Source: Mucilaginibacter terrae
GTDB lineage: Bacteria; Bacteroidota; Bacteroidia; Sphingobacteriales; Sphingobacteriaceae
NCBI RefSeq assembly: GCF_031951985.1
Contig: NZ_JAVLVU010000001.1
Location: 1,240,001-1,304,000, forward strand
Direction of reading: 5' to 3'
DNA: 64,000 nucleotides
Positions 1 through 14,651 of this stretch are shown here, piece by piece. Every line of letters begins with the position of its first letter. Position 1 is the first letter of the stretch. A program made the position numbers and the translations under genes. The notes under the pieces are model-generated. The model ran no database searches and was not told where the DNA came from. It saw nothing but the letters and a program-made list of their open reading frames with translations.

Positions 1-1131
1 GAGTGTAAGTTTTTAAGAGCTTTCTTTTATTTTGATCTGGCTAAATGGTTTGGCAATATCCCGCTGATAACCGCGCCACAAAGCCCGGGCGAGTACTGCG
101 TAGTGAATGCCAGTCCGGCTCAAACTTTTAACCAGATAGCGCAAGACCTGGTTGAAGCCATGCCGGTATTAGATAAATCAGATTTACGCACCAGCAAGGC
201 ACACGCCACACGCTGGTCGGCCATTGGCTTATTGGGCCGTGTTTACCTGTTTTACAAAGGCGTTTATAAAGCCGAATTACAAGCAGATGGCACTGCAGTT
301 AATGGCCCTTACGTGCTTACGCAACTGCAAGACCTCATTACCAACAGCGGCCATGATTTGTTAGGTGCTTATGCTGATAATTTTACCAAAGCCAACGAGT
401 TTAGCAAAGAATCGGTTTGGGAAATATCTTACTCTAATGATAATCCCTGGTTCGACTGGAACTACATTCAGGGCGGCGAAGGCAACATGCAGCCGTTGAT
501 GCAGGCACCACGTATTGAAGGCGACCCGCTTTACAGCACCGGCTGGAGCTTTGCTCCTGTTACGCAGGAATTGTACAACAGTTACGAAGCTAACGATCCA
601 CGCCGCACGGCAACCATCATTAACATGGAAACTGATTTGAAAGGTAAGGTATCAGTTGGCTATCAGCACACAGGTTTCTTTAGCAAAAAGTATACTACCA
701 CTGCCGAATACAGGCCAACAACCGGGCAGTATGAGTTAAACTGGGGCAATAACTACCGTTCTATTCGTTTTTCGGATGTATTACTGATGGCCGCCGAACT
801 TGATTTCACCAACGGTGGCAGCCAGGCTCAAAACTACCTGAACCGGGTACGTAACCGCGTTAGCCTGGGCAGCAAAACCGTAACGTTGGCCGCCATTTAC
901 CAGGAACGCCGTGCCGAACTGGCTTTAGAGGGCATCCGCTACTGGGACCTGCTTCGCCAGGGATTACCAGCCGCCGCCCAGGCCATTACTATAAGTGGTA
1001 AGAAAGGCCCCGGCTATACCGGCGACCAGGTTGATTACAATGTAACCTTTAACCAGGCCACCCGCGGACTGTTCCCTATTCCGCAAAGCGAGCTTGATCA
1101 ATGCTCGAGTGTGTTGAAACCTAATTTTTAA
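1..1131 (+). CDS. SusD-like glycan-binding lipoprotein, 5' end outside window
   Basis: The reading frame is open from the first base, so this is the C-terminal 376 residues of a larger protein. The first ATG-like start inside the window (about base 103) is not the true start, because the upstream residues KFLRAFFYFDLAKWFG are the SusD helix motif that normally follows about 130 residues of N-terminus. Later SusD marks are YRSIRFSDVLLMAAE and the C-terminal ERRAELALEGIRYWDLLRQG. SusD proteins are outer-membrane lipoproteins that cap a SusC porin and bind oligosaccharides. Three genes follow on the same strand: a PKD lipoprotein, a GH16 and a GH3 enzyme. This points to a beta-1,3-glucan or mixed beta-glucan substrate. 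The SusC partner should lie just upstream of the window. Confidence 0.95.
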   Translation, partial: ECKFLRAFFYFDLAKWFGNIPLITAPQSPGEYCVVNASPAQTFNQIAQDLVEAMPVLDKSDLRTSKAHATRWSAIGLLGRVYLFYKGVYKAELQADGTAVNGPYVLTQLQDLITNSGHDLLGAYADNFTKANEFSKESVWEISYSNDNPWFDWNYIQGGEGNMQPLMQAPRIEGDPLYSTGWSFAPVTQELYNSYEANDPRRTATIINMETDLKGKVSVGYQHTGFFSKKYTTTAEYRPTTGQYELNWGNNYRSIRFSDVLLMAAELDFTNGGSQAQNYLNRVRNRVSLGSKTVTLAAIYQERRAELALEGIRYWDLLRQGLPAAAQAITISGKKGPGYTGDQVDYNVTFNQATRGLFPIPQSELDQCSSVLKPNF

Positions 1132-1154
1132 CTCAATTTCAATTAAAAAGAAAG

Positions 1155-2537
1155 ATGAAGACCTTTTTATATAAACCGCTTGCAGCGCTGCTGCTTGTAC
1201 TCACTTGGATGGGCTGTAAGGTTGACGACCCGGAGCTTGGTCCGGCACCGCAAAGCACACAGGTAAAATTTAACGCAACACCAAGTGCGGCCAATGCCAA
1301 TATCATTACATTCAAAAACCAATCGGGACCAGTAACTAAAACCGTTTGGGATTTGGGTAACGGACAAACCGGCTCGGGCGAGGAAATTACCGGCTCGTAT
1401 CCTCTTGCAGGTACTTACACAGTAAAGCTCACCATTTATACCAGCGGTGGCTTTGCATCAAGCACTCAAACCGTAACCATTGCTACCACCAAGCCCGAAA
1501 TGCTTAACCGCCCTGATTATAACTTTTTAACAGGCGGCGGCAGTAACGTAGCAGGCAAAACCTGGGTTATTGAAAAAGCCGTATCGGGCCACTTAGGTGT
1601 TGGTCCGGCCACATCGCAAACCGCCGAGTGGTACAACGCAGCCCCTAACGAAAAGGCATCAGAGGGCTTTTATGATGATGAAATGGTGTTTACTTTGAGC
1701 AACAACTTAAAATACACTTACATCAACCACGGCAACACCTTTGCCAACGGTGCAAACGCAGCCGGTATTGGTGGTGCAACAGGTGGCGACGTTACCGTTA
1801 ATTACACCCCGCCCACCAATCTTAGCTGGAGCATAACCGAAGAGGGTGATAAAAAATATCTCACCATATCAAACAACGGCTTCATAGCTTATTACACCGG
1901 CGTATCAAAATACCAGATACTTACCTTGAGCGAAAACGAAATGTACCTGCGTGTGGCTGATAAAGCCAATGCGGCTAATGCCTGGTATTTGCGTTTAGCA
2001 CCTAAAGGTTATACCCGCCCCGTGGTTGAAAAACCTTTGCGAGCCAATGATATTACCGATAAGTTTGACGGCACTGGCAATATTGCCTGGAAAGCCGATG
2101 GTATTACGTTTAAAAACGCGTTCGACAATCCATTCCCTCAAGGCATTAATACTGCCGCTAAAGTTGGCTTTTACCAACGTTTAACCGGCGATGCCAACCA
2201 GTACGGCAACCTGCAAACCACGTTGGATTATCGGCTTAACTTGAGTACCCGCAATAAATTCAGGGTAAAAGTATTTTTCCCGGGTGCTAATGATTACACC
2301 GGAACATTAAAACCGCAGGTATCGGTAAAACTGCAAAATTCGCTTGCAGGTGGCAATGCCTGGCAAACCCAAACCGAAATAGTTAAACAGGTACCGTTAA
2401 ACCAATGGGTGGAGCTGGAGTTTGATTTTTCGGCCATATCAAACGTTACCATTTACGACCAGATCGTGCTGCAACTGGGCGGCGAAGGTCACCAGGTTCC
2501 GGGTATTTTTTATGTGGGCAGTTTTGAATTAAAATAA
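1155..2537 (+). CDS. PKD-domain surface glycan-binding lipoprotein (SusE-position)
   Basis: A 460-residue lipoprotein. The signal peptide ends in a lipobox with Cys21 (TWMGC), followed by KVDD, an acidic pattern like the Bacteroidota surface-export signal. Residues about 35-108 form a PKD domain (VWDLGNGQTGSG and YPLAGTYTVKLTIY). The middle part has no family I can name. Residues about 295-460 look like a beta-sandwich carbohydrate-binding region. It starts 23 bases after the SusD stop, so it belongs to the same operon and occupies the place where surface glycan-binding proteins (SusE/SGBP) are usually encoded. A binding role is inferred from position and architecture. No catalytic motif is visible. 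Confidence 0.8.
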   Translation: MKTFLYKPLAALLLVLTWMGCKVDDPELGPAPQSTQVKFNATPSAANANIITFKNQSGPVTKTVWDLGNGQTGSGEEITGSYPLAGTYTVKLTIYTSGGFASSTQTVTIATTKPEMLNRPDYNFLTGGGSNVAGKTWVIEKAVSGHLGVGPATSQTAEWYNAAPNEKASEGFYDDEMVFTLSNNLKYTYINHGNTFANGANAAGIGGATGGDVTVNYTPPTNLSWSITEEGDKKYLTISNNGFIAYYTGVSKYQILTLSENEMYLRVADKANAANAWYLRLAPKGYTRPVVEKPLRANDITDKFDGTGNIAWKADGITFKNAFDNPFPQGINTAAKVGFYQRLTGDANQYGNLQTTLDYRLNLSTRNKFRVKVFFPGANDYTGTLKPQVSVKLQNSLAGGNAWQTQTEIVKQVPLNQWVELEFDFSAISNVTIYDQIVLQLGGEGHQVPGIFYVGSFELK

Positions 2538-2543
2538 ATGCCA

Positions 2544-2572
2544 TAAGCCGCGGTGTAAAGAGCTGCGGCTTA
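2544..2572 (+). other. Hairpin between PKD protein and GH16 genes
   Basis: TAAGCCGC at 2544-2551 pairs exactly with GCGGCTTA at 2565-2572, and two further inner pairs are possible. No T-run follows directly (CTCATAATACC comes first, then TTTTT at 2583-2587), so it is a weak or read-through terminator, or an mRNA-stabilising or processing element inside the operon. Confidence 0.4.
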
Positions 2573-2614
2573 CTCATAATACCTTTTTAAAGAGACGAGA
2601 GCAAAGCAAATTAT

Positions 2615-3505
2615 ATGAACAAAAGCAAGCAAATAAGAATGTATACATCATTTATTGGAAAAGTACTGGTGGCAGGTTTCCTGCTATCATGTGCCGGGGG
2701 CGATGAACTAAAACCCCTTCCTACCGAACCCACCACAGGTGGTGGCGACGGAAAACCAACCGACAAAGGCTGGGCGTTTGAAACTACGCCCGTTTGGGCC
2801 GATGAATTTACCACCAACGGCGCGCCTGATGCCGCCAAATGGGGTTATGATTTAGGCGGTACCGGCTGGGGCAACAACGAGCTGCAAAATTACACCAACA
2901 GTCAAACTAACGCCGGCATAGCCAACGGTGTGCTAACCATTACCGCCCGCAGAGAAAACTCGGGCACCAATGCATATTCATCGGCCAGGTTAGTTACCAA
3001 GGGTAAAGGCGACTTTTTGTACGGCCGTGTGGAAATTAAAGCCAAGCTGCCATCTGGCCGTGGTACATGGCCTGCTATATGGATGCTGCCTACCGATATG
3101 GCTTACGGGCAATGGCCAAAATCGGGCGAGATCGATATTATGGAGCACGTAGGCTACGACCCTAATAAAGTGCATTTCACCATACATACCGAAGCCTACA
3201 ACGGCGCTCAAGGCACCCAAAAAGGCGACTTTAAAATGGTTAACACCGCATTCACCGAATTTCACTTATATCGCGTAGATTGGACACCCTATGCCCTGCG
3301 TGGCTTTATCGACGATCAAAAGGTGTTTGAGTACGTAAATGATGGCAAAGGCTCATCAACCTGGCCGTTTGATAAGCGCTTTCACCTGCTGCTCAATATT
3401 GCTGTTGGCGGCAACTGGGGCGGTGCGCAGGGTGTTGATGATACCATTTTCCCTAAAGCTATGGAGGTTGATTACGTGCGGGTTTATAAAATGATCGATA
3501 AGTAA
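2615..3505 (+). CDS. GH16 endo-beta-1,3(4)-glucanase (laminarinase-like) lipoprotein
   Basis: A 296-residue GH16 enzyme. The catalytic signature is GEIDIMEHVG, with Glu172 as nucleophile, Asp174 and Glu177 as acid/base. Upstream are the typical RLVTKGKGDFLYGRVEIKAK and the substrate-cleft GTWPAIWMLP. The lipobox is FLLSC (Cys26), followed by AGGDE, which suits surface display. A second Met at codon 9 would also give a usable signal peptide, so the exact start is not fixed. Family members cut beta-1,3- or mixed-linkage glucans internally. The extra Met in EIDIMEH is the beta-bulge form found in laminarinases and differs from the shorter lichenase form. It lies 19 bases before the GH3 gene. Confidence 0.93.
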   Translation: MNKSKQIRMYTSFIGKVLVAGFLLSCAGGDELKPLPTEPTTGGGDGKPTDKGWAFETTPVWADEFTTNGAPDAAKWGYDLGGTGWGNNELQNYTNSQTNAGIANGVLTITARRENSGTNAYSSARLVTKGKGDFLYGRVEIKAKLPSGRGTWPAIWMLPTDMAYGQWPKSGEIDIMEHVGYDPNKVHFTIHTEAYNGAQGTQKGDFKMVNTAFTEFHLYRVDWTPYALRGFIDDQKVFEYVNDGKGSSTWPFDKRFHLLLNIAVGGNWGGAQGVDDTIFPKAMEVDYVRVYKMIDK

Positions 3506-3523
3506 ATAGTATAATCTATCTGC

Positions 3524-5695
3524 ATGAAAAATACGCTTCTAATTTATACCGCTAAGGCGGCGGCCTGTGTCTTGCTTTTGCAAACTGCCACCTTTGCCCA
3601 AACCGATGAACAACTATATCAAAAAGCCGATGCCCTGCTTAAGCAAATGACCTTGCAGGAAAAGGTGAACATGATACACGGCAGCTCATCATTTACCTCG
3701 GGCGGGGTACCCAGGCTGGGCATACCCGAGTGGGTAATGAGCGACGGTCCGCACGGCGTTCGCGTGGAACATGGCCGTACTTACAAAGACAGCACCGGTG
3801 TTGAAGATGCCGGTACTTATCTGCCCACGGGCGTTTGCTTAGCCGCCACCTGGAACCCCAAACTGGGCTATGCTTTTGGCTCGGTGCTGGGCAGCGAATC
3901 GGCCTACAGGGGTAAAGATGTTATTTTGGGGCCGGGCATTAACATCATCCGTTCGCCGCTTAACGGGCGTAATTTTGAGTATCAAAGCGAAGACCCTTAC
4001 CTCGTATCGCGCATGGCCGTAGGCTACATCAAAGGTGTTCAAGACCAAGGCGTGGCGGCTTGTGTAAAGCACTATGCAGCCAACAACATCGAAACCAACC
4101 GCAATAACATTAATGTTGAACTAAGTGAACGCGCCCTGCGCGAAATTTACCTGCCCGGCTTTAAAGCAGCTGTACAGGAGGGCAATGTTTACACGCTCAT
4201 GGGCTCGTACAACAAAGTACGCGGCGAGTGGGCTACGCACAACAATTATCTCATTAACCAAATACTGAAAAAAGAATGGGGTTTTAAAGGAACTGTAATA
4301 AGCGATTGGGGCGCCGTGCACAGCACCCAGCAAGCCCTGTGGAACGGAACCGATGTTGAAATGGGTACCGACCTCTCCTTAGGCGCAAAGCCTGATTATC
4401 GCAAATACTTTTTGGGTGATACCGTGTTAGCGCTGGTTAAAAACGGCAAGGTGCCCGAGTATCTTATTAATGATAAGGTGCGCCGTATTTTATACATCAT
4501 GCTTAAAACCCATGTAATTGATAAACAGCGTAAAAAAGGCTCGTATAACACCAAAGAACACCAGCAAACAGCCCGGCAAGTTGCCGAGGAAGGCATCGTA
4601 CTGCTTAAAAACCAAAACAACCTACTGCCATTAACGCCATCGATAAAGTCGATAGCCGTAATTGGGTTTAATGCTAACCGACCGCAGGCTTTTGGTGGGG
4701 GAAGTTCGCAGATTAAGGCATTGTATGAGGTAACCGCTTTAGAGGGCCTGAAAAAGCAAGCGGCCAAAGGCGTAAAAATAACATATGCCCAAGGTTATAA
4801 AATTGAGCGCGGCGCAAAGGCCGACGAAAGCCTGATTAAGCAAGCTGCCGATGCTGCCGCTAAAGCCGATGTAGCTATTATTGTGGGTGGCAGTACTCAT
4901 GGTTATGACTACAACAAATGGAGCGACAATGCCTATGATGCTGAAGATACCGACAAGCCCGACATGAACATGCCCTTTGGGCAGGATGAGCTGATTAAGG
5001 CAGTACTTAAAGCCAACCCTAAAACGGTGGTGGTTTTATTGGGCGGCGGAGCTATTGATATGAACCAATGGCTAAGCTCCACTCCTGCTGTTTTACAAGC
5101 CTGGTACCCGGGCATGGAGGGCGGCAATGCAATAGCCAATATCGTATTTGGCAAGATAAATCCATCGGGTAAATTACCCATGACCTTCCCTAAAACCATT
5201 ACCGATGCTCCCGACCATAAGTTGGGTCAATTCCCGGCTGATAAGGATAGTAACATGGTTTACTATTTTGATGATATTTATGTTGGGTATCGTTATTTTG
5301 ACACCTATAAAGTTGAACCGCAGTTTGTTTTCGGTCATGGCCTGTCATATACCCAATTTGCTTACAGCAATTTACAGGTGCAAAGCAATGGCGGTAAAGC
5401 CACGTTAACTTTTACGGTTGCCAATACCGGCAAAACTGCCGGGGCCGAAACTGCACAACTATACGTTCATCAGCAAAAATCATTACTACCCCGCCCCGAA
5501 AAGGAGCTTAAAGCATTTGAAAAAGTGTTTTTAAAACCGGGCGAAAGGAAGCAGATTACATTAAATCTTTCTGCAGATGCATTTCAGTATTTTAATGATG
5601 TTAGTAATAACTGGATCACCGAAAAAGGAAAATTCGATATTCTTGTCGGCAGTTCATCTAAAGACATCAAATTGAATGGTATAGTTAACCTTTAA
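3524..5695 (+). CDS. GH3 beta-glucosidase, periplasmic
   Basis: A 723-residue GH3 enzyme with a Sec signal peptide ending in TATFAQ. The N-terminal TIM barrel carries the family marks RLGIPEWVMSDGPHGVR, KHYAANNIETNR and VISDWGAVHS, with Asp261 as nucleophile. The C-terminal half has the alpha/beta sandwich (ADVAIIVGG) and a fibronectin-III-like end (AGAETAQLYVHQ, KELKAFEKV). GH3 enzymes release single glucose units from the non-reducing end. Being last in the operon, after a surface GH16, it would finish beta-gluco-oligosaccharides in the periplasm. The operon ends at the hairpin at 5720-5751. Confidence 0.93.
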   Translation: MKNTLLIYTAKAAACVLLLQTATFAQTDEQLYQKADALLKQMTLQEKVNMIHGSSSFTSGGVPRLGIPEWVMSDGPHGVRVEHGRTYKDSTGVEDAGTYLPTGVCLAATWNPKLGYAFGSVLGSESAYRGKDVILGPGINIIRSPLNGRNFEYQSEDPYLVSRMAVGYIKGVQDQGVAACVKHYAANNIETNRNNINVELSERALREIYLPGFKAAVQEGNVYTLMGSYNKVRGEWATHNNYLINQILKKEWGFKGTVISDWGAVHSTQQALWNGTDVEMGTDLSLGAKPDYRKYFLGDTVLALVKNGKVPEYLINDKVRRILYIMLKTHVIDKQRKKGSYNTKEHQQTARQVAEEGIVLLKNQNNLLPLTPSIKSIAVIGFNANRPQAFGGGSSQIKALYEVTALEGLKKQAAKGVKITYAQGYKIERGAKADESLIKQAADAAAKADVAIIVGGSTHGYDYNKWSDNAYDAEDTDKPDMNMPFGQDELIKAVLKANPKTVVVLLGGGAIDMNQWLSSTPAVLQAWYPGMEGGNAIANIVFGKINPSGKLPMTFPKTITDAPDHKLGQFPADKDSNMVYYFDDIYVGYRYFDTYKVEPQFVFGHGLSYTQFAYSNLQVQSNGGKATLTFTVANTGKTAGAETAQLYVHQQKSLLPRPEKELKAFEKVFLKPGERKQITLNLSADAFQYFNDVSNNWITEKGKFDILVGSSSKDIKLNGIVNL

Positions 5696-5719
5696 AGTTT
5701 GTAAAAAGATAATATAAAC

Positions 5720-5756
5720 AAAACGCCGCCCATAAATATGAGCGGCGTTTTGTTTT
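5720..5756. terminator. Bidirectional rho-independent terminator
   Basis: The ten-base stem AAAACGCCGC (5720-5729) pairs with GCGGCGTTTT (5742-5751), with a 12-base loop. T-rich sequence follows on the + strand (TTTTGTTTT) and on the - strand as well. It lies between the converging GH3 (+) and GH92 (-) genes and can serve both. Confidence 0.88.
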
Positions 5757-5800
5757 AGCGATATTTATGAGGCTATGCCCATTACAGGCAAATATCTGTT

Positions 5801-11249
<5,449 letters not shown>

Positions 11250-11282
11250 TTAAACAGGCTTGTGAAAGGCAGTGCAATATAT

Positions 11283-11323
11283 AAAAAAAACACCCTGTTA
11301 CCGGAACAGAGGGTAGCAGGGTG
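11283..11323 (-). terminator. Rho-independent terminator after the YitT-like gene
   Basis: On the - strand the stem is formed by 11314-11323 and 11291-11300 (CACCCTG arms, ten pairs with one G-U wobble and a 13-base loop) and is followed by eight T residues (11290-11283). It ends the HD/YitT transcript before the GH2 gene. Confidence 0.85.
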
Positions 11324-11371
11324 ATAAAATATAAGTTATACCATGTAATTTGTGTAAATCTTAAAGCTCAA

Positions 11372-12241
11372 TTAATGCCTGGCTCGTCGCTTCAAAATAC
11401 CACCCGCGGCCTCTTTAATAATGCCGGTAAAAATAAATGCTTTTGGGTCGAGCTCATGTACAATATTGCGTAAGCGACGAACCTCCAGGCGGGTAACTAC
11501 AGTATATATAATATCAACCGGGTGGCTAACATCAAAGCTGTCTTTCATAAAACCTCGCTCACCTTTGTAAACGGTAATACCACGCCCCATGTTCATCACC
11601 AGTTCGCGTTTAACGGCCTCGCTTTCGGCCGATATAATGGTTACTCCGGTATATTCCTCCAAACCTTCAATAACAAAGGTAATGGTACGTGATGCTGTAT
11701 AATAAGTTAAAATAGAGTACAGCGCGGTTGGCAAACCCAGCTTAATTCCGGCAATAAGGAAAATAACGATATTAATACCTAAAATAATTTCGCTGATAGT
11801 AAAACTGATGCGTTTGCCTGTATATAAGGCTAATACCTCAATACCGTCCAGCGCACAGCCGCCGCGCATGGCCAGCCCCACGCCTATTCCCATAAATACA
11901 CCGCCAAAGATGGATACCAATAGTTTATCGCTCGTTACGGGTTGAAACGGGATAAGCAACAATGCCAGTCCGAGTAAAATGACAGCTATAAACGTTTTGA
12001 TGGCAAACATTTTATTAACATGGTAAGCCCCCATAAAAATAAAAGGAATGTTTACAAGCACAATTACATAAGCAATGTTGTAGTGGTAAGTTTCATGAAT
12101 AAGCAGGGATATACCGGTTACACCACCGTCAAAAAAATTATTGGGTACCAAAAAACTTTTTAAGGCAAAACTACAAAACAGGATACCGATAAGGGTATAA
12201 ACGGTATCGGACAACCAGTGTGGCAGAAGGCTATTTTTCAT
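11372..12241 (-). CDS. YitT-family membrane protein (DUF161 + DUF2179)
   Basis: A 289-residue protein with about five hydrophobic segments in residues 10-190 (for example TVYTLIGILFCSFALKSFLV, then GVFMGIGVGLAMRGGCALDG), followed by a soluble C-terminal DUF2179 domain (about 205-285, GITVYKGERGFM and IIYTVVTRLEVRRL). FLVPNNFFDGGVTGISLL is typical of the YitT family. These are inner-membrane proteins of unknown transport role. The start codon lies inside the last 11 bases of the HD-domain gene, so the two are co-transcribed and probably coupled. A terminator follows. Confidence 0.88.
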   Translation of the reverse strand: MKNSLLPHWLSDTVYTLIGILFCSFALKSFLVPNNFFDGGVTGISLLIHETYHYNIAYVIVLVNIPFIFMGAYHVNKMFAIKTFIAVILLGLALLLIPFQPVTSDKLLVSIFGGVFMGIGVGLAMRGGCALDGIEVLALYTGKRISFTISEIILGINIVIFLIAGIKLGLPTALYSILTYYTASRTITFVIEGLEEYTGVTIISAESEAVKRELVMNMGRGITVYKGERGFMKDSFDVSHPVDIIYTVVTRLEVRRLRNIVHELDPKAFIFTGIIKEAAGGILKRRARH

Positions 12242-12821
12242 GAAAGTTTAAGCGTGCAATTATTTCTGCTAAATTAAGTTCTTTTTGCAGTTGTCGGGTA
12301 TTAATTGCAGTTTTTGTAAAATATTGATGCTCTTGCAGGAATTTCACCTGCATTTTGTCCCAGGTAATGCTATCCGTAACCGTACCTGCTAAGCGCAGTT
12401 CTTCAAAAAGCTTATCGCTAATGCTGAAAAAATCGCTGCGACCAAGGTAATCCAGATCAGCATCGGCTAGTATCTCCCCTAATTTATCAAGCGGTGTTTG
12501 CGGTAATCGGGTTGCAGTTATGGCATTACAAATCTGATCAATTTCTTGTTCGGTATAATCAAAACCGGGCAAATACTGCTTAGCCAGGCGTATAGATTCA
12601 TCTTCGTGCTTATCAACACAGGTTAAATAACCGGCATCATGGTACCAGGCGGCGGTAAGCAGCAGTTCAATATCGGCTGCACTAATCCCTTCACCTTCGG
12701 CCAAACGTTGCGCCGCTTGGTGCACATCACGTGTGTGTGCGGCATTATGGTATGTATACTTTTGCGGCAGCTCTTGTTCTAATTTTTGAATAATGAATTG
12801 CCCGGCTTTTTCAGCTCGCAT
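12231..12821 (-). CDS. HD-domain metal-dependent phosphohydrolase
   Basis: A cytoplasmic HD-domain protein of about 196 residues. The metal-binding marks appear in order: YHNAAHTRDV, then AAWYHDAGY (the HD pair), then LADADLDYLG. HD proteins of this size hydrolyse phosphate esters or anhydrides. The substrate is not readable from sequence. I start at the ATG at 12821 (MRAEKAGQF). A longer frame from a TTG at 12869 would run into the promoter of the divergent kinase gene. It overlaps the downstream YitT-like gene by 11 bases. Lying head-to-head with a cyclase-containing signalling operon, a nucleotide-phosphate role is possible but unproven. Confidence 0.8.
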   Translation of the reverse strand: MRAEKAGQFIIQKLEQELPQKYTYHNAAHTRDVHQAAQRLAEGEGISAADIELLLTAAWYHDAGYLTCVDKHEDESIRLAKQYLPGFDYTEQEIDQICNAITATRLPQTPLDKLGEILADADLDYLGRSDFFSISDKLFEELRLAGTVTDSITWDKMQVKFLQEHQYFTKTAINTRQLQKELNLAEIIARLNFHEK

Positions 12822-12880
12822 AGGTTTAATTTGTGTGCTAATATATGAATTGTTTGCAGTGGTGAGCAAAGCATGCCTTG

Positions 12881-12910
12881 TTGGAGTATTTCAATAAATA
12901 ATTATCTTTA
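12881..12910 (+). promoter_or_regulatory. Promoter of the kinase/cyclase operon
   Basis: TTG at 12881-12883, a 19-base spacer, then TATCTTTA at 12903-12910. This is one base off the Bacteroidota -33/-7 consensus TTTG-N19-TAnnTTTG. It lies 25 bases before the histidine kinase ATG, giving a very short leader. Confidence 0.45.
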
Positions 12911-12935
12911 GCCATTACTCAACTAAATCCGCTAC

Positions 12936-14243
12936 ATGGCTTTTTTTTACTTCCTCGTTATTTTCCTGTTGTTTAATTGGTTGAACAGGGCAATTAAATT
13001 GACGCCGCTGCGCCAGAAATGGAAAGCAACGTTAGGTATAGGACAAGCCGCAGCTGCTATTGGCTATTTTTTCCTCGAAAAATCATTAAGCGACGAAGTT
13101 CATACATTGCTGGGAGCTATAGCCCTGTTAGGTACTATCATATATTTTAAAAAGCAGGAAGATTTCAAAAATTTCCGCAACTATTTTGAATCGCATTACC
13201 CTTTAATAGGGGTAGGTTTTTTAATATTTCTCGTTAGCAAAATAGCTCCGTCTTTTTACGAAGAATATGATAATTACTTTGCATTTCCGGTTGTAGCAGC
13301 CTTTGTTTGGGTATTGAGCCGCTGGGCTGCCTCCAAAAAGCAACGCGAAGAGTTATTGGTTTACAAGGCCAAAAATGAAGAACTGGACCGCCTGGTGGCC
13401 GAACGTACAGCAGAAATTCAGAACCAGAAAGAAGAGCTTGAAGCCACTATAGAGCTATTACAAAGCACCCAGCAGCAACTTATTCAATCAGAAAAACTGG
13501 CCTCCCTGGGCGAACTTACCGCCGGTATTGCGCACGAAATTCAGAACCCGCTAAACTTTGTAAACAACTTTGCCGAAGTAAGCAGCGAGTTGCTCGAAGA
13601 AATGAACCAGGAGCTTGCCAAAGGCGATCTTGAAGAAGTTAGATACATTGCAGAAGACATCAAGCAAAACCTCGAAAAAATATCGCAGCACGGCAAACGT
13701 GCCGACAGTATTGTGAAAGGTATGCTGCAGCACAGCCGTACCAGCAACGGCCAAAAAGAATCGGTAAACATCAATAACCTGGCCGATGAGTACATGCGCC
13801 TGGCCTACCACGGTTTGCGTGCTAAGGATAAGACTTTTAACTCCGAACTCGTTACAAATTTTGATGCATCTTTGCCCGAAGTAAACCTTATCCATCAGGA
13901 TGTAGGCCGGGTATTGCTCAACCTATTTACCAATGCTTTTTATGCAGTGCATCAAAAGCAAAAACAATTGGGTGCACAGTTTAAGCCAAAAATTGAGCTA
14001 TCAACCCAATTGCAACAAAAAAACGTGGTACTAACCGTAAAAGATAACGGCACCGGCATACCCGAGTCCATTCGCGATAAAATTATGCAGCCCTTTTTTA
14101 CTACCAAGCCAACCGGCGAGGGCACGGGTTTAGGTCTATCGCTCAGTTATGACATTATTGTTAAAGGCCATAACGGGCAAATAGCCATCGACTCTGAAGA
14201 AGGTAACGGAGCAACGTTTACCATAATCCTGCCTATTATTTAA
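12936..14243 (+). CDS. Membrane sensor histidine kinase
   Basis: A 435-residue kinase. Residues 1-133 hold about five membrane segments and no large extracytoplasmic domain. A coiled coil follows (about 135-190, [20 protein letters not shown]), then the HisKA domain with His200 in [16 protein letters not shown]. The C-terminal ATPase has an N-box ([12 protein letters not shown]), a G1 box (VKDNGTGIP), and an F/G2 region ([18 protein letters not shown]). It would phosphorylate the two receiver proteins encoded directly downstream. With only membrane helices as input, it may sense a membrane or redox state or a partner protein. That is an inference. Confidence 0.92.
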   Translation: MAFFYFLVIFLLFNWLNRAIKLTPLRQKWKATLGIGQAAAAIGYFFLEKSLSDEVHTLLGAIALLGTIIYFKKQEDFKNFRNYFESHYPLIGVGFLIFLVSKIAPSFYEEYDNYFAFPVVAAFVWVLSRWAASKKQREELLVYKAKNEELDRLVAERTAEIQNQKEELEATIELLQSTQQQLIQSEKLASLGELTAGIAHEIQNPLNFVNNFAEVSSELLEEMNQELAKGDLEEVRYIAEDIKQNLEKISQHGKRADSIVKGMLQHSRTSNGQKESVNINNLADEYMRLAYHGLRAKDKTFNSELVTNFDASLPEVNLIHQDVGRVLLNLFTNAFYAVHQKQKQLGAQFKPKIELSTQLQQKNVVLTVKDNGTGIPESIRDKIMQPFFTTKPTGEGTGLGLSLSYDIIVKGHNGQIAIDSEEGNGATFTIILPII

Positions 14244-14267
14244 TTATTACTATATTTAAGCCATATT

Positions 14268-14651
14268 ATGAAAATACTGGTTGTGGATGATGAGGCCGAT
14301 GTTCAGCCCTTGTTTTTGCAATGTTTCCGCAAAGAAATAAGAAATCATGTGCTCGATTTCGATTTTGCATTCTCGGGCGAGCAGGCGTTGGATTACCTGA
14401 AAGACAAACATTCGGAAGTGGTGCTTATCCTATCTGATATTAATATGCCCGGCATGAGCGGGATTGAGTTGCTGGGCAAAATACGGCACGATTATGACAA
14501 CCCGCCTCCGCTGGTAATGATGATTACCGCTTATGGTGATGAAGAAACACACAAAAACGCACTGGAATTAGGCGCAAACGATTTTTTGACCAAGCCGCTT
14601 GATTTTAATTTACTTAAAGAAAAACTAAATACAGTACTACAGAATGGCTAA
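14268..14651 (+). CDS. Single-domain response regulator
   Basis: A 127-residue stand-alone receiver domain. Acidic pocket VVDDEAD (residues 5-11), phospho-acceptor Asp57 in LSDINMPGMSG, Thr in MITAYG and conserved Lys in FLTKPLD. There is no output domain, so it works through protein contacts or as a phosphate shuttle or sink. Its last eight bases overlap the next gene, which begins with a very similar receiver, suggesting a tandem duplication. It lies 24 bases after the kinase. Confidence 0.92.
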   Translation: MKILVVDDEADVQPLFLQCFRKEIRNHVLDFDFAFSGEQALDYLKDKHSEVVLILSDINMPGMSGIELLGKIRHDYDNPPPLVMMITAYGDEETHKNALELGANDFLTKPLDFNLLKEKLNTVLQNG

